A stretch of 36,392 nt of DNA from Truepera sp. bin119 (GCA_002239005.1 MPNL01000032.1:1-36392); one strand, 5' to 3'; counted from the stretch's first letter, positions 10,233-20,107 are shown. Made by a program: numbers and translations. Notes: a model not told the origin generated them from the sequence alone.

Positions 10233-11279
10233 ATGCCTACGATGATCGATCCAAATACCACCACCGGAACAGGAGAGCCCGGAGCAACAGGGGCGCCTCA
10301 TATAGATATGGAACGAGCCCTGGTGCTCGACACCGTGCGGGTCACCGAGCAGGCGGCCATCGCCGCGAGCCGGGTCGCCGGCAAGGGGAGCTCGGACCTC
10401 GTGGATCAGGCCGGCACCGACGCGATGCGCCGGGTGCTCAACGAACTCGACATCGACGGGAAGATCGTCATCGGCGAGGGCGAGCGGGACGAGGCCCCGA
10501 TGCTCTACATCGGCGAGAGAGTCGGGAAGGGGGATGACCAGTCTTGGCCCGTGGACATCGCCGTAGACCCGGTCGAGGGGACGGGGATCGCTGCCCGGAT
10601 GATCACCAACGCGGTGACGGTCATCGCGCTCGCGGAGGAGGGCGGGCTGTTCCAGGCTCCGGACACCTATATGGAGAAGCTCATCGTTGGGCCGCCGGCG
10701 GCGAGCAAGGTCGATCTCCTCTGGCCCGTGGCCGCCAACCTAAGGAGCCTGGCCCTGAGCCTCGACCGAGCTGTGGACGACCTCACCGTAGTAATCCTGG
10801 ATCGCCCCAGACACGAAGAGTTGATCCGGAAGGTGCGGCAGGCGGGCGCCCGGGTGAAACTGATCGGTGACGGAGACGTGATCGCCGCGCTAGCGGCGGC
10901 TGTACGAGGCACCAACGTCCACGCCGTGATGGGGATCGGTGGCGCTCCTGAGGGGGTCCTAGCGGCCGCCGCTCTCAAGTGCCTCGGTGGGGAGATCCAG
11001 GGGCGTTTCAAGCCGCGGAACGGCACGGAGCGCCAGCGCCTTGAGGCGATGGGGGCAAGCGTGGACCGGGTCTACACCACAGACGACCTCGCCCCCGGTA
11101 ACCAGATCGTCTTCAGCGCTACCGGGATCACCGACGGCGACCTCCTCAAAGGGGTGAAGTTCTTCAAGAACGGCGCCCGGACCCACACCATCTCCCTAGG
11201 GTTCCAGTCGCGGGTCGTGAGGTTCTCCGACGCGATCCACCTCCTCGGGGAGGGGGCCCGGGTCACGGTTCACATCTAA
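10233..11279 (+). CDS. glpX: Fructose-1,6-bisphosphatase class II (GlpX)
   Basis: Dephosphorylates fructose-1,6-bisphosphate to fructose-6-phosphate in gluconeogenesis. The 348-residue protein has the GlpX signature: [33 protein letters not shown] near residue 35, the metal/phosphate loop [28 protein letters not shown] (the DPxxGT lithium-sensitive phosphatase motif), then [28 protein letters not shown] and the C-terminal [15 protein letters not shown]. The first ~20 residues, rich in Thr/Gly/Pro, are not conserved, so initiation at a later Met (MERAL near residue 26) is possible. It stands alone, followed by a hairpin that may end its transcript. Confidence 0.95.
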   Translation: MPTMIDPNTTTGTGEPGATGAPHIDMERALVLDTVRVTEQAAIAASRVAGKGSSDLVDQAGTDAMRRVLNELDIDGKIVIGEGERDEAPMLYIGERVGKGDDQSWPVDIAVDPVEGTGIAARMITNAVTVIALAEEGGLFQAPDTYMEKLIVGPPAASKVDLLWPVAANLRSLALSLDRAVDDLTVVILDRPRHEELIRKVRQAGARVKLIGDGDVIAALAAAVRGTNVHAVMGIGGAPEGVLAAAALKCLGGEIQGRFKPRNGTERQRLEAMGASVDRVYTTDDLAPGNQIVFSATGITDGDLLKGVKFFKNGARTHTISLGFQSRVVRFSDAIHLLGEGARVTVHI

Positions 11280-11281
11280 GG

Positions 11282-11299
11282 TGGGGCCAACATGCCCCA
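11282..11299 (+). terminator. Hairpin just after glpX
   Basis: TGGGGC and GCCCCA form a 6-bp stem around CAACAT three bases after the glpX stop codon. No T-run follows, so this is a candidate terminator or 3'-end stabiliser only. Confidence 0.35.
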
Positions 11300-11437
11300 A
11301 AGACCTGCTCCAAACTTCTGCTCAGGCGAACCCAGGGCTCAACGAAGGTGTATCTCTACCCCCAGAGATTGAGGGTGCTCTTTAAGAATCCGTTCCATAA
11401 GTCGCGAGCGGTCCTTTTCCAAGACATATGGCCCGCT

Positions 11438-11538
11438 AAATCTGGTGAGTGAAACTGCTTGGAATACCACCTCCGAGAGTTCCAGCGCGTCAATAGACCC
11501 CCAAGTCTGGTAGGTGAAACTGCTTGGAGTATCACACC
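11438..11538 (+). repeat. Two tandem imperfect copies of a ~35-bp repeat
   Basis: A 34-bp stretch at 11438-11471 recurs at 11503-11538 with a few substitutions and a two-base insertion; both share the core GTGAAACTGCTTGGA. The copies start 65 bp apart, and the second ends two bases before the decayed tRNA-Lys at 11541. Tandem repeats beside a tRNA are typical of integrase arm-site or att regions, but no function can be shown here. Confidence 0.6.
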
Positions 11539-11540
11539 TT

Positions 11541-11613
11541 GGGCGGCCACTCGATTTATGGAACAGGACTCTTAATCAGCGGGTTATAGGTTCGAGTCCT
11601 ATACGACCCACCA
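11541..11613 (+). pseudogene. Decayed tRNA-Lys (anticodon CTT)
   Basis: The 3' half is a clean tRNA-Lys: anticodon loop CTCTTAA, a perfect 5-bp T-stem (ATAGG / CCTAT) around TTCGAGT, and the 3' acceptor strand ACGACCC-A followed by an encoded CCA. The 5' half does not match: GGGCGGC cannot pair with ACGACCC at three positions, and the 5' anticodon stem has lost about two bases so it cannot pair with TCAGC. Total length is 73 instead of the expected 76. It therefore looks like a tRNA whose 5' half has been replaced or eroded, as happens when an element integrates at a tRNA 3' end. No intact copy is in the window. Confidence 0.65.
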
Positions 11614-11616
11614 AGA

Positions 11617-11635
11617 AATCCCCAGGACGGGGATT
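11617..11635 (+). terminator. Hairpin after the tRNA-Lys remnant
   Basis: AATCCCC and GGGGATT make a 7-bp stem around AGGAC, starting three bases after the tRNA CCA end and followed by an AT-rich tract. It looks like the intrinsic terminator of the original tRNA transcript. Confidence 0.5.
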
Positions 11636-11842
11636 ATTCATTCACACTGGACTCCTCGGGATGGCCTACACCCGCAGTTGTGTGCCTATTATGTGCCAAA
11701 TGACCGAAAGCTTTCCTATATGCTGCTTAACGAATCATGACCAGGCCTCATGCAGAGTGCGAGGAGACTCCAGATTGAGGTCACAACCGGGGTGTAGACA
11801 ACCGTTCCGGTTTCGGTCGAAATCTACCGCCCAGAGGTACAC

Positions 11843-12637
11843 ATGCTAACGGCAGAGCAGGTCGAGCAATACCGGCGCAGCGGGTTTGTCAACGGCGGCC
11901 CGGTCTTGAGCGAGGCGGAGGTCGCGATCCTCCAGGACGAGGTGCTCCACGTCATCGACGACCGCGACAACCCGGACGCGGCGCAGCCGGTGGAGCTCCG
12001 CAACCTGGTCAGCGACGACGCCCACCCGATCTGGCAGATCGTTAACATCTGGGAGGCGAGCTCCGCCTTCCGGCGCCTCATCGACAACGAGAAGGTCCCC
12101 GCCATGGCGGCTCAGCTCAGCGGCGCGAGAGAACTGCGCGTCTGGCACGACCAGGTCCAGTACAAACCCCAGGCGCGGGGCGGCCGCCTCTACTGGCACC
12201 AGGACTCGCCCGCGTGGCCGACGCTGCAGCCGAAGACCGCGCAGATCACTGCCTGGATCGCGCTCGATGACGCCGAGGCCGACAACGGCTACATGTTCAT
12301 GGTTCCCGGCTCGCACAAGTGGGGCAACCAGGAGGCACTGATCGATGAGATGCCCGACGGCGTCGACCTGCCCGAGACCTTCGAGGGCTACCCCCTATAC
12401 TTCATGATGTACCCGGTCAAGAAGGGACACGTGCACTTCCATCACTCGCTTACCTGGCACGGTTCCGGCCCCAACCGTAGCGATCGGCCCCGGCGCGCCA
12501 TCGCCATTCACTTCATGACCGAGGACACCACCTTCGACGCGAGCGGCGAGCACTCTATGAAGCCCTTCATCGAGGTCCCCGACGGCGCGAAGCTGATCGG
12601 GGACAGCTTCCCCCTCGTCTGGTCTGGCCCGTGCTAG
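11843..12637 (+). CDS. Phytanoyl-CoA dioxygenase family protein (PhyH), copy 1
   Basis: Fe(II)/2-oxoglutarate-dependent oxygenase of the PhyH family, cytoplasmic; the substrate cannot be told from sequence. The 264-residue protein starts with a typical helix (MLTAEQVEQYRRSGFVNGGPVLSEAEVAIL) and carries the iron triad: H and D in LYWHQDSPAW near residue 118 and the distal H in TWHGSGPN near residue 208. The 2OG-binding Arg follows in RPRRAIAIHF. DNGYMFMVPGSHKWG between them is the family's central strand. AGAGG precedes the ATG. A second PhyH gene starts 54 bp downstream, and a third, broken one follows, so the three form a cluster; PhyH paralogues commonly act on modified small molecules imported by neighbouring transporters. 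Confidence 0.88.
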   Translation: MLTAEQVEQYRRSGFVNGGPVLSEAEVAILQDEVLHVIDDRDNPDAAQPVELRNLVSDDAHPIWQIVNIWEASSAFRRLIDNEKVPAMAAQLSGARELRVWHDQVQYKPQARGGRLYWHQDSPAWPTLQPKTAQITAWIALDDAEADNGYMFMVPGSHKWGNQEALIDEMPDGVDLPETFEGYPLYFMMYPVKKGHVHFHHSLTWHGSGPNRSDRPRRAIAIHFMTEDTTFDASGEHSMKPFIEVPDGAKLIGDSFPLVWSGPC

Positions 12638-12691
12638 CCCACCACTCGCGGTTGAGCCCAGTCTCTTCAGTCTGTTCCAGGAGGTACCCCG

Positions 12692-13495
12692 ATGCCGACC
12701 GTCGACAGCCCCGCCACCGAACAGGATGTCCGAACCTACCAGGAGCGCGGCTTCATCCGCTACCAGAACTTCTTCTCCAAAGCGGAGATCGAGCGGCTCC
12801 GCTCCGCCATTGACGAGGCCATCGGGGCCAACCGCGACCGCATCCTCGGCGCCGAGGGGGGGGGCCGCCACGGCGAGGAGTACGAGCAAGTTTTCAACCA
12901 GATGGTCAACCTCTGGACCGACTCGCCCGCCGCCAAGGAGTTCGCCTTCTCCGAGCGCCTCGCCGAGACCGCCCGCCGCCTCTCCCGGGCCAGGCACGTG
13001 CGCATCTACCACGACCACGCCATGGTCAAGCCCAGTGGCCAGCAGAGCCGGCAGACGAACTGGCATCAGGACGCACCCTACTGGCCAATGGATCCGGTCG
13101 GCTCGTTCTCCGCCTGGATCGCGGTGGACGACGTCACCGTCGATAACGGCTGCCTCCACTTCGTGCCCGGCTCCCACAAGTTCGGCCGGCTCGATTCGAT
13201 CAGCCTGACCGACGAGAACGACAGCATCGTCGCCAAGATGAGGGAGCGCGGCTACGAGGTTGCTGAGGCCGAAGCGATGGAGATGGAGGCGGGCGGGGTC
13301 ACCTTCCACCACGGCTGCAACTTCCACTACGCTGGCGCCAACCAGACCGACCAACCCCGGCGCGCCTTTGCCATCATCTATATCCCCGACGGCGTCACCT
13401 TCACCGGGGGCTCCGAGGCCGGTGGGGCTGGCGACGAGATGGAGGCGGGCGATCCCTGGGACCACCCGCTGCACCCGATCCTAGCCGGTAATTAG
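12692..13495 (+). CDS. Phytanoyl-CoA dioxygenase family protein (PhyH), copy 2
   Basis: Second Fe(II)/2-oxoglutarate oxygenase of the cluster, 267 residues. Iron ligands are visible in TNWHQDAPYW near residue 126 (HxD) and in the distal CNFHYAGAN near residue 212; the 2OG arginine is in QPRRAFAIIY. DNGCLHFVPGSHKFG is the conserved central strand. A strong ribosome binding site (AGGAGG) lies 8 nt before the ATG. Sequence similarity to copy 1 around the catalytic motifs suggests an old duplication rather than a recent one, as the N-termini differ widely. Probably co-transcribed with copy 1. Confidence 0.88.
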   Translation: MPTVDSPATEQDVRTYQERGFIRYQNFFSKAEIERLRSAIDEAIGANRDRILGAEGGGRHGEEYEQVFNQMVNLWTDSPAAKEFAFSERLAETARRLSRARHVRIYHDHAMVKPSGQQSRQTNWHQDAPYWPMDPVGSFSAWIAVDDVTVDNGCLHFVPGSHKFGRLDSISLTDENDSIVAKMRERGYEVAEAEAMEMEAGGVTFHHGCNFHYAGANQTDQPRRAFAIIYIPDGVTFTGGSEAGGAGDEMEAGDPWDHPLHPILAGN

Positions 13496-13672
13496 GGCGT
13501 GTCGCAGAATTGCTGGTGTGGGTAGAAAAGCTGTCTCAATTCAAATCAGCAGAATAAAGCGAGACTGACGAACTTCTAAATCCAAAGAAACGACTTGAAG
13601 GCTGTTATCTGACGGCCGACAACCTCTGGTGTCACGTCCCGGCATCTGAACTAGCGTAGAAACAGGAGCTTG

Positions 13673-14180
13673 ATGATGAAACCGTTCACAGAATCCAATA
13701 ACCTCCTTAACGATCCACCGGGGCTGCGTAAGCGGCTACGCGACGACGGCTATTTGTTCCTCAGAGGCATCCTTCCCAGAGACGAGGTTTGGACCTGAGA
13801 CGACAAATCCTTGAATTCTGTCAGGAAGCTGGCTGGTTGCGACCGGGCGCCAACCTGATGGATGGCCTGACGGATCATGCCCCGATTATGGAATGGGATG
13901 ACGAATACGTGCCCGTATACGCCCGGGTCCAGGCCCTGGAGGATTTCCACCGGCTGAAGTTTCACGAAAATATCATCAGCATCATGGAAGACATCTTCCA
14001 GGAGCCCGTCATTCCCTTTCCCCAGACAATCAGACGCATCGCCTTCCCCCGGGATAATGCGCGCGGTACACCGGCGCACCAGGACTGGATCTTTGTTGGC
14101 GGCTCAGTGGAGACCATTAGCTGTTGAGCGCCGCTGGGTGGTACGCCGCCAGAAGTAGGCGGACTGAAAATATTGGCCGG
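13673..14180 (+). pseudogene. Broken third PhyH-type dioxygenase gene
   Basis: A Shine-Dalgarno-like AGGAG and ATG at 13673 open a frame (MMKPFTESNNLLND...RDDGYLFLRGILPRDEV) that hits TGA at about 13796. One missing base near 13789 shifts the continuation to the next frame (LDLRRQILEFCQEAGWLRPG ... GTPAHQDWIFVGGSVETISC). That frame meets a TGA at 14125-14127 exactly where the family has the Trp of 'SCWxPLG', and then continues as [19 protein letters not shown]. The similarity ends at about 14180, where permease sequence begins. The HxD pair (AHQD) is present but the distal His and Arg are lost, so no active enzyme can be made. Confidence 0.75.
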
Positions 14181-14260
14181 CAGCCTGGATCGTGGTGACG
14201 GTGCTGATGTTCAACTTCCTGGGCGACGGGCTGCGCGACGCGGCCGACCCCTACAAGTAG
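14180..14260 (+). pseudogene. 3' end of a DppC-type permease gene
   Basis: Twenty-six codons plus stop read [20 protein letters not shown] and then AADPYK, the characteristic C-terminus of DppC/OppC permeases (last membrane helix followed by GDGLRDAxDPR). The rest of the gene is gone; its 5' boundary is the junction with the PhyH pseudogene. The ATPase genes that would follow dppC in a dpp operon do follow, 7 bp downstream, so this is the residue of a complete transporter operon. Confidence 0.75.
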
Positions 14261-14267
14261 GCGAGCC

Positions 14268-15313
14268 GTGACAGACCGGACCTTCAAGCCGCAACCGGAG
14301 CCCGATGGGGATGTCATCCTCGAGGTCGAAGATCTCAAGGTCCATTTCGATCTCGACGACGGGCTGCTCAAGGCGGTCGACGGGATCAGCATCACGGTCA
14401 GGCGGGGCCGCACCCTAGGGTTGGTTGGCGAGAGTGGCTGCGGCAAGAGCGTCACCTCGGAGGCGCTGCTGCGCATCGTGCCCCGGCCCGGCCGGGTCAG
14501 CGGCAAGATCCTGCTCCACCGGCGCGACGGCGGCCAGGTCGACCTGGCCAAGCTCGACCCCACCGGCCGCGAGATCAAGGACATCCGCGACGGGGAGATC
14601 GCCAAGATCTTCCAGGAGCCGATGAAGGCCTTCTCGCCGGTCCACACCATCGGCAACCAGATCATCAAGGGCATCCTGCTTCACGTCACCAGGGACAAAA
14701 ACGAGGCCCGCGACATCGCCGCCGAGATGCTCACCCGCGCCGACGTTCCCAATGCCGCGGAGCGGCTTAGCGCCTACTCTCATGAACTCTCCGGCGGTCT
14801 CAGGCAGCGGGCCATGATCGCCATGGCGCTGTCGTGCCACCCCAGCTTGCTGATCGCCGACGAGCCCACCACCGCGCTGGACGTGACCGTGCAAGCGCAG
14901 GTGTTGCAGCTGATCAAGGACCTGCAAGGCCAGTTCGACATGGCGGTCATCTTCATCACCCACGACCTCGGGGTGATCGCCGAAATGGCCGACGAGGTCG
15001 CGGTGATGTACCTCGGCCGGATCGTGGAGCGGGCGGACGTGGACACCATCTTCTACCAGGCCCACCACCCCTACACCAAGGCGCTGCTGGCCTCGGTCGT
15101 GGACGTGGGCCGGGAGGCGCGCAGCAAGCTCGCCACCATCGAAGGCACCGTCCCCATCCCCCTCAACCTCGGCAAGGGCTGCGGCTTCTACTCCCGCTGC
15201 CCGATCGCCAAAGACGGCATCTGCAACCGCGAAGATCCCCCGGCGGTGGAGGTCGGCGAAGAGCACTACGTCCGCTGCTTCAAGTATGTCTATCCTGACG
15301 AGTGGGGCCAACC

Positions 15314-15317
<4 letters not shown>
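14268..15317 (+). CDS. dppD: Peptide ABC transporter ATP-binding protein (DppD/OppD type)
   Basis: Cytoplasmic ATPase that powers oligopeptide/dipeptide (or opine-like solute) import. 349 residues with Walker A GESGCGKS near residue 55, a Q-loop in KIFQEPM, ABC signature LSGGLRQR, Walker B LLIADEPTTALD, H-loop FITHDLG, and the C-terminal oligopeptide-transporter domain with the cysteine cluster GCGFYSRCPIAKDGICNRE that binds an Fe-S cluster in this family. GTG start at 14268. The stop overlaps the start of the following dppF pseudogene (ATGA). Its own permease gene is deleted and its partner ATPase is broken, so it either is on the way to decay or serves the permeases at 20-22 kb. Confidence 0.93.
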
Positions 15318-16291
<974 letters not shown>

Positions 16292-16504
16292 GCGCGGTCC
16301 CTAGAGCCACCCGTGGGAAGAGCTACCAATGGAAGGGGATGTCGGACGCGACTCGGAACCCGGTCTCCGGGTATCGACTGGTCCAGGCGCTAAATAAAGC
16401 CCACTTTCCGGTCGCTTGCAAGTGGTGAGGAAGCAGCATCAGCGCCCATTCCGCAGGCGGAGACAACGCCTGAGCCAACCTCGTATCCTGGCTGCTTTCT
16501 GACG

Positions 16505-16905
16505 CTAGTTCCATGCCAGCGCGGCGCCATCTCCCCGCTCCTCATAAAGTAGCCTCTCGAGCCGATCCGACGCCTCTTGCTGCATGCTCGGCAGCACATG
16601 ACTGTACGTATCCAGCGTAAGCGTGATGCTGGCATGCCCGAGGCGCTCACTCACCACCTTGGGATGCACGTCCACCTGCAGCAGAAGCGAAGCGCACGTG
16701 TGCCGGAGGTCGTACAGGCGGATGTCCTCCGGCAGTCCCGCACGTTTCAGGACCGCCTTGAAGTCCCGCTTCGGGAAGTTGTTCGGGTACATCAGCGCCC
16801 AGTCCGCTGTCGGGAACAACAGGTTGTGCACGTTCGGAGTCCCGCTCTCCTGCTGGGCCTGCTGGTGCTCGAGCAGGAGAGCACACAGGCTTTGGGGAAG
16901 GGGTG
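16505..16905 (-). pseudogene. Tyrosine recombinase (integrase), C-terminal fragment
   Basis: The minus strand encodes LPQSLCALLLEHQQAQQESG, then LLFPTADWALMYPNNFPKRDF and the catalytic end: LYDLRHTCASLLL (Arg II and His), VSERLGHASITLTLDTYSH (second His and the nucleophilic Tyr). The N-terminal arm-binding half and the first catalytic Arg are missing; upstream the reading frame runs into AbiEii-like sequence. The usual C-terminus (helix EEASDRLERLLYE) is present and ends at the stop 16505-16507. It is a remnant of an integrated element. Confidence 0.8.
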
Positions 16906-17185
16906 TAGGCGTGCAGTTCCTCCGCGAAGTGCGTCTCGAGGGGGTAGGTGAGCACCGTTGGGATCTCGAGTCCGGCGAAGGCGAGATCCACCCGACCCTG
17001 AAGGCGCCCTGGCACTCCGGTCACGCGGTCGCCCTGCCCGATGTCGAGCGGGAACTCGATGAAGCGGCGCCCGTCGAGGCGCGGCAACGCGGTAGCGACT
17101 ACCACCTTGGGGCGGGCCCGCCAGGTCCTCCCGGACGACTTCGATCGTGAACCTGAAGAAGTCGCCCAGCTCCGCTCCTCTGGCC
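16880..17185 (-). pseudogene. AbiEii/AbiGii-type toxin nucleotidyltransferase fragment
   Basis: Two frames read together match the nucleotidyltransferase family that includes the AbiEii toxin of abortive-infection systems. The first frame gives ELGDFFRFTIEVVREDLAG then GGSRYRV. After a frameshift near 17080 the second gives LDGRRFIEFPLDIGQGD, then GLEIPTVLTYPLETHFAEEL and HAYT, which follows the family's 'FxLDVGxGD ... YPxExxxAEKLHAYT' pattern (Lys of AEKL replaced by Glu here). The N-terminal nucleotide-binding part and the C-terminal helical part are absent. It is joined upstream to a dehydrogenase fragment and downstream to the integrase fragment. No cognate AbiEi antitoxin gene is visible. 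Confidence 0.6.
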
Positions 17186-17316
17186 TCACTCCTGCCGCCA
17201 ATAACGTCGACATCGACGCCGCGCTGACCAAGGAGCAAGGCAACAGCCCATCCTATTCCCGAAGTGCCGCCGGTGATTAGAATGCGCGTTCCCAGTTCAC
17301 CCCTTGCCGATTGTCT
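17185..17316 (-). pseudogene. Short-chain dehydrogenase N-terminal fragment
   Basis: Open on the minus strand from a stop at 17317-17319, the sequence reads GELGTRILITGGTSGIGWAV followed by ALLLGQRGVDVDVIGGRS. TGGTSGIG is the Rossmann dinucleotide-binding motif of SDR enzymes (TGxxxGIG) and the following helix/strand match the family. After about 35 residues the frame passes without a stop into AbiEii-like sequence, so only the beginning of the gene is present. There is no ATG/GTG start in frame before the motif. Confidence 0.6.
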
Positions 17317-17473
17317 CTAGCTGGAGTGAAAAGTACCTGGAAATCCTCTCGGTATGACTTATGGAACAGATTCTAACCATATCTCTAACAACGATGCGGG
17401 TCTCGGGGGAGCCCGAGCGCAGGGGACAGGCCAACCTTACCAGGGGGCGAGCACCTCGCGCCCTCTGGCGAGT

Positions 17474-18109
17474 TCAGGAGCGGCCGCCTGTCTTCTCTCG
17501 GTACCGCGCAGCTAAGAGGGTGGCCACCTGCTCGATACGCAACCCCCGCTCGCGCAGCAGCACCACCAGGTGGAAGAGTAGGTCCGCAACCTCCTCCACC
17601 AACTCCTCGTCGCGCTCCTGAAGAGCGGCAACCACACTCTCCCCCGCCTCCTCGATAACCTTCTGGGCCACGTAGCCGACGCCACGATCATGCAGCCGGG
17701 CCACGTACGAGCCCTCGGGCCGGCGCTCCAGGCGATCATCGACAACGCGCTCGAGAAGCGTCATGACCTCCCCAATGGAGGGGATAGCCCCGCCCGTAAC
17801 GCTCCGGTGGAAGCAGCTCCTCTCGCCGGTGTGACAGGCGGGACCCTGGGGATCGACCCGATATAAGAGCGCGTCTGCGTCGCAGTCGTAGCGGACCTCG
17901 AGCACCCGCTGGGTATTGCCGCTCGTCGCCCCCTTGCGCCATAGCTCTTGCCGGGACCGACTCCAGAAGTGGGTCTCGCCCGTCTGCACAGTCCTCTCAA
18001 GCGCCTCACGATTCGCGTAGGCTAGGGTCAACACCTCGCCGCTGGAGGCGTCCTGGACCACCACGGAGACGAGGCCGCGCTCATCAAAGTCGATATCGGG
18101 CAGTGTCAT
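17474..18109 (-). CDS. hisIE: Bifunctional phosphoribosyl-AMP cyclohydrolase / phosphoribosyl-ATP pyrophosphatase
   Basis: Catalyses the second and third steps of histidine biosynthesis. The first ~110 residues are His[50 protein letters not shown] and the zinc/metal-binding [14 protein letters not shown]. The last ~90 residues are HisE: a helical MazG-like domain with [20 protein letters not shown], then [21 protein letters not shown] carrying the acidic metal-binding residues. 211 residues is normal for the fusion. It is the last gene of the minus-strand group hisF - PLP enzyme - hisIE, with a 59-bp gap after the PLP enzyme. Confidence 0.95.
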   Translation of the reverse strand: MTLPDIDFDERGLVSVVVQDASSGEVLTLAYANREALERTVQTGETHFWSRSRQELWRKGATSGNTQRVLEVRYDCDADALLYRVDPQGPACHTGERSCFHRSVTGGAIPSIGEVMTLLERVVDDRLERRPEGSYVARLHDRGVGYVAQKVIEEAGESVVAALQERDEELVEEVADLLFHLVVLLRERGLRIEQVATLLAARYREKTGGRS

Positions 18110-18168
18110 GACCCCCCAGTCTACTCGCTGGAGAGGCCGGGCCCGGAGCCGTGACCCACTAGCAGACT

Positions 18169-19299
18169 TCAGGCCAGCGCCTGCTCGAGGTCCGCTATGA
18201 GATCATCGGGGTGCTCGAGCCCGACCGAGAGGCGCAGCAGATTGTCGGGGGTCGGGCTCTCCGGCCCCTCGATGCTGGCACGGTGTTCGATCAGGGTCTC
18301 GATCCCGCCGAGACTGGTAGCCCGGGTAATGAGTTCGGCCCGGGCCGCAACCCCCAGGGCCGCCTCCTCCCCGCCCGCGACCTCGAAGGAGAGCATGGCC
18401 CCGAACCCGGTCATCTGCCGCCGGGCGACATCGTGCCCGAGGTGGTCGGGAAGCCCGGGGTAGTTGACCCTCTCAACCCGGGAGTGGCCAGCAAGGAAGT
18501 GGGCGATAGCCGAGGCGCCTTCCTGCTGGGCACGGATGCGGTAGGGGAGCGTCCGGATCCCACGCATGGTAAGCCAGCAGTCGAACGGTGCGGGGACCGC
18601 CCCCTCGTTTCTTTGCAAGAACCGGATCCGCTCGAATAACTCGGTGCCCCCCCGTGGGGCGACCACCACGCCCCCGATCAGGTCGCTGTGCCCGGCCAGA
18701 TACTTGGTGGTGGCGTGGACCACGAGGCCGGCACCCAGTTCGAAGGCCGGCTGCAGGGGGGGTGGGGTCCAGGTGTTGTCGCAGGCGACGACCGCCCCCA
18801 CCTCCCCAGCGAGGTCGGCCAGGGCGGCGAGGTCGGTGATACCCAACCGGGGGTTCGAAGGGGTCTCGGCCCAGATGAGTCGGGTCTCCGGGCGCAGGGC
18901 CGCCCTTACCTCGGTCAAGTCGGTCATCTCCACGAAGGTAAGGTCGAGACCCCAAGGGATGAGCGCCTGGAGGAGGAGGCTGCGGATGCCGTGGTACATC
19001 TCTCGGGGTGCCAGGGCGTGGTCGCCCGGCCTGAGCGACCGGAACACGGCCCCGGCGGCGGCCGACCCCGAGGCGAAGGCGGCTGCCTCCTCCCCGCCCT
19101 CGAGTTCGGCTATCAGCCGCTCGAGGGCACGCCGGTTGGGGTTGTCGCTCCGGGAGTAGGAGAAGTCCCGGCGGTAACCGCCATCCGGGTCCCGTTCGAA
19201 AGTGGTAGAGAGGTGGAGGGGCGGCACCAGCGCCCCGGTTTCGGGATCGACCTCCGCGCCGCCGCGGACAGCCAGAGTTTCGAAGTGCCTCTTTTTCAC
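18169..19299 (-). CDS. Cystathionine gamma-synthase-like PLP enzyme (Cys/Met metabolism family)
   Basis: PLP-dependent trans-sulfuration family enzyme (cystathionine gamma-synthase, gamma-lyase, O-acetylhomoserine sulfhydrylase or methionine gamma-lyase; not distinguishable here). From the GTG at 19299, with GGGAGG five bases upstream, it encodes 376 residues, the usual length: FETLAVRGG and PLHLSTTFE at the start, [23 protein letters not shown], the phosphate-contact [36 protein letters not shown], and the Schiff-base lysine in [16 protein letters not shown] near residue 195. The C-terminal [16 protein letters not shown] is typical. The open frame extends upstream to 19482 but that part overlaps the hisF end region and lacks similarity. 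It sits between hisF and hisIE, 31 bp after hisF. Confidence 0.9.
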   Translation of the reverse strand: MKKRHFETLAVRGGAEVDPETGALVPPLHLSTTFERDPDGGYRRDFSYSRSDNPNRRALERLIAELEGGEEAAAFASGSAAAGAVFRSLRPGDHALAPREMYHGIRSLLLQALIPWGLDLTFVEMTDLTEVRAALRPETRLIWAETPSNPRLGITDLAALADLAGEVGAVVACDNTWTPPPLQPAFELGAGLVVHATTKYLAGHSDLIGGVVVAPRGGTELFERIRFLQRNEGAVPAPFDCWLTMRGIRTLPYRIRAQQEGASAIAHFLAGHSRVERVNYPGLPDHLGHDVARRQMTGFGAMLSFEVAGGEEAALGVAARAELITRATSLGGIETLIEHRASIEGPESPTPDNLLRLSVGLEHPDDLIADLEQALA

Positions 19300-19330
19300 C
19301 GTGCCTCCCGTCCCACCGGACCCGGCGGGG

Positions 19331-20107
19331 TCAGACCACCCGAACGTGGACGCCGGCGGCGGCCAGCACCTGCTTGACCGCAGCGACGGTGGTCTGACCG
19401 CTGTGGAAGATGCCAGCGGCGAGCGCCGCATCCGCCTCGCCCTGCTGAAAGACATCGCGCATATGCTCCGCGCTCCCGGCACCGCCCGACGCCACCACCG
19501 GAATGTCGACCGTGCGGGCGACGGCCCGGGTGGCCTCGAGGTCGTAGCCGGTCTTCATGCCGTCGGCATCGATGCTGTTCAGGACGATCTCCCCGGCACC
19601 GAGCGCCTGCCCCCGCTCGACCCAGGCGAGCAGGTCATAGCCCGTCGCCTTGCGGCCGCCGGCGATGTAGACCTCCCAACTACCCTCTAGGGACCTCCGG
19701 GCGTCGACGGAGAGGACCACAGCCTGCGAGCCGTAGTGATCGGCCGCCTGGCGCACCACTTCCGGGTTGGCGACCGCACCGGAATTAATCGACACCTTGT
19801 CTGCACCGGCGAGGAAGAACTGTCGGAAGTCGGCAAACGCCCGGATCCCGCCACCGACGGTCAGCGGCATGAAGCAGCGCTCCGCCACCACGGTGACCAG
19901 ATCGAGCATCGTGTTCCGCCCCTCGGCGGTAGCGGTGATGTCGTAGAAGACCAGCTCGTCGGCGCCCTGCTCGTTGTACTGCACGGCAAGGGCAACAGGG
20001 TCACCCATGTCCCTGAGTTCGCCCTGCTCAGCACGACCGAACTGCTGCCCGCGGGTAACGCGGCCCGCATGGACATCGAGGCAGGTGATGATCCTCTTCG
20101 CGAGCAC
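19331..20107 (-). CDS. hisF: Imidazole glycerol phosphate synthase, cyclase subunit
   Basis: TIM-barrel subunit that, with ammonia from HisH, converts PRFAR into IGP and AICAR. The GTG at 20107 gives [17 protein letters not shown], matching the invariant HisF start (LAKRIIPCLDVxxGRV); the frame is open much further upstream but without similarity. 258 residues. Visible features: catalytic Asp in CLDV, phosphate loops LTVGGGIR and [12 protein letters not shown], the second catalytic Asp in VVLSVDARR, and [20 protein letters not shown]. Position 2 of the motif is Thr where most have Pro (IITCLDV). First gene of the his/PLP cluster. Confidence 0.94.
   Translation of the reverse strand: MLAKRIITCLDVHAGRVTRGQQFGRAEQGELRDMGDPVALAVQYNEQGADELVFYDITATAEGRNTMLDLVTVVAERCFMPLTVGGGIRAFADFRQFFLAGADKVSINSGAVANPEVVRQAADHYGSQAVVLSVDARRSLEGSWEVYIAGGRKATGYDLLAWVERGQALGAGEIVLNSIDADGMKTGYDLEATRAVARTVDIPVVASGGAGSAEHMRDVFQQGEADAALAAGIFHSGQTTVAAVKQVLAAAGVHVRVV

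Noticed and set aside
11541-11613. Functional tRNA-Lys
   Set aside because: The acceptor stem has three mismatches and the anticodon stem does not pair, so it is called a remnant.
12395-13474. 359-codon minus-strand ORF across the PhyH genes
   Set aside because: Antisense to two genes with clear iron-binding motifs; no motif of its own.
14125-14127. TGA read as tryptophan (recoding) in the third PhyH gene
   Set aside because: Other genes here (rph, dppD) end with TGA, and this gene also carries a frameshift and a truncation, so simple decay is the better explanation.
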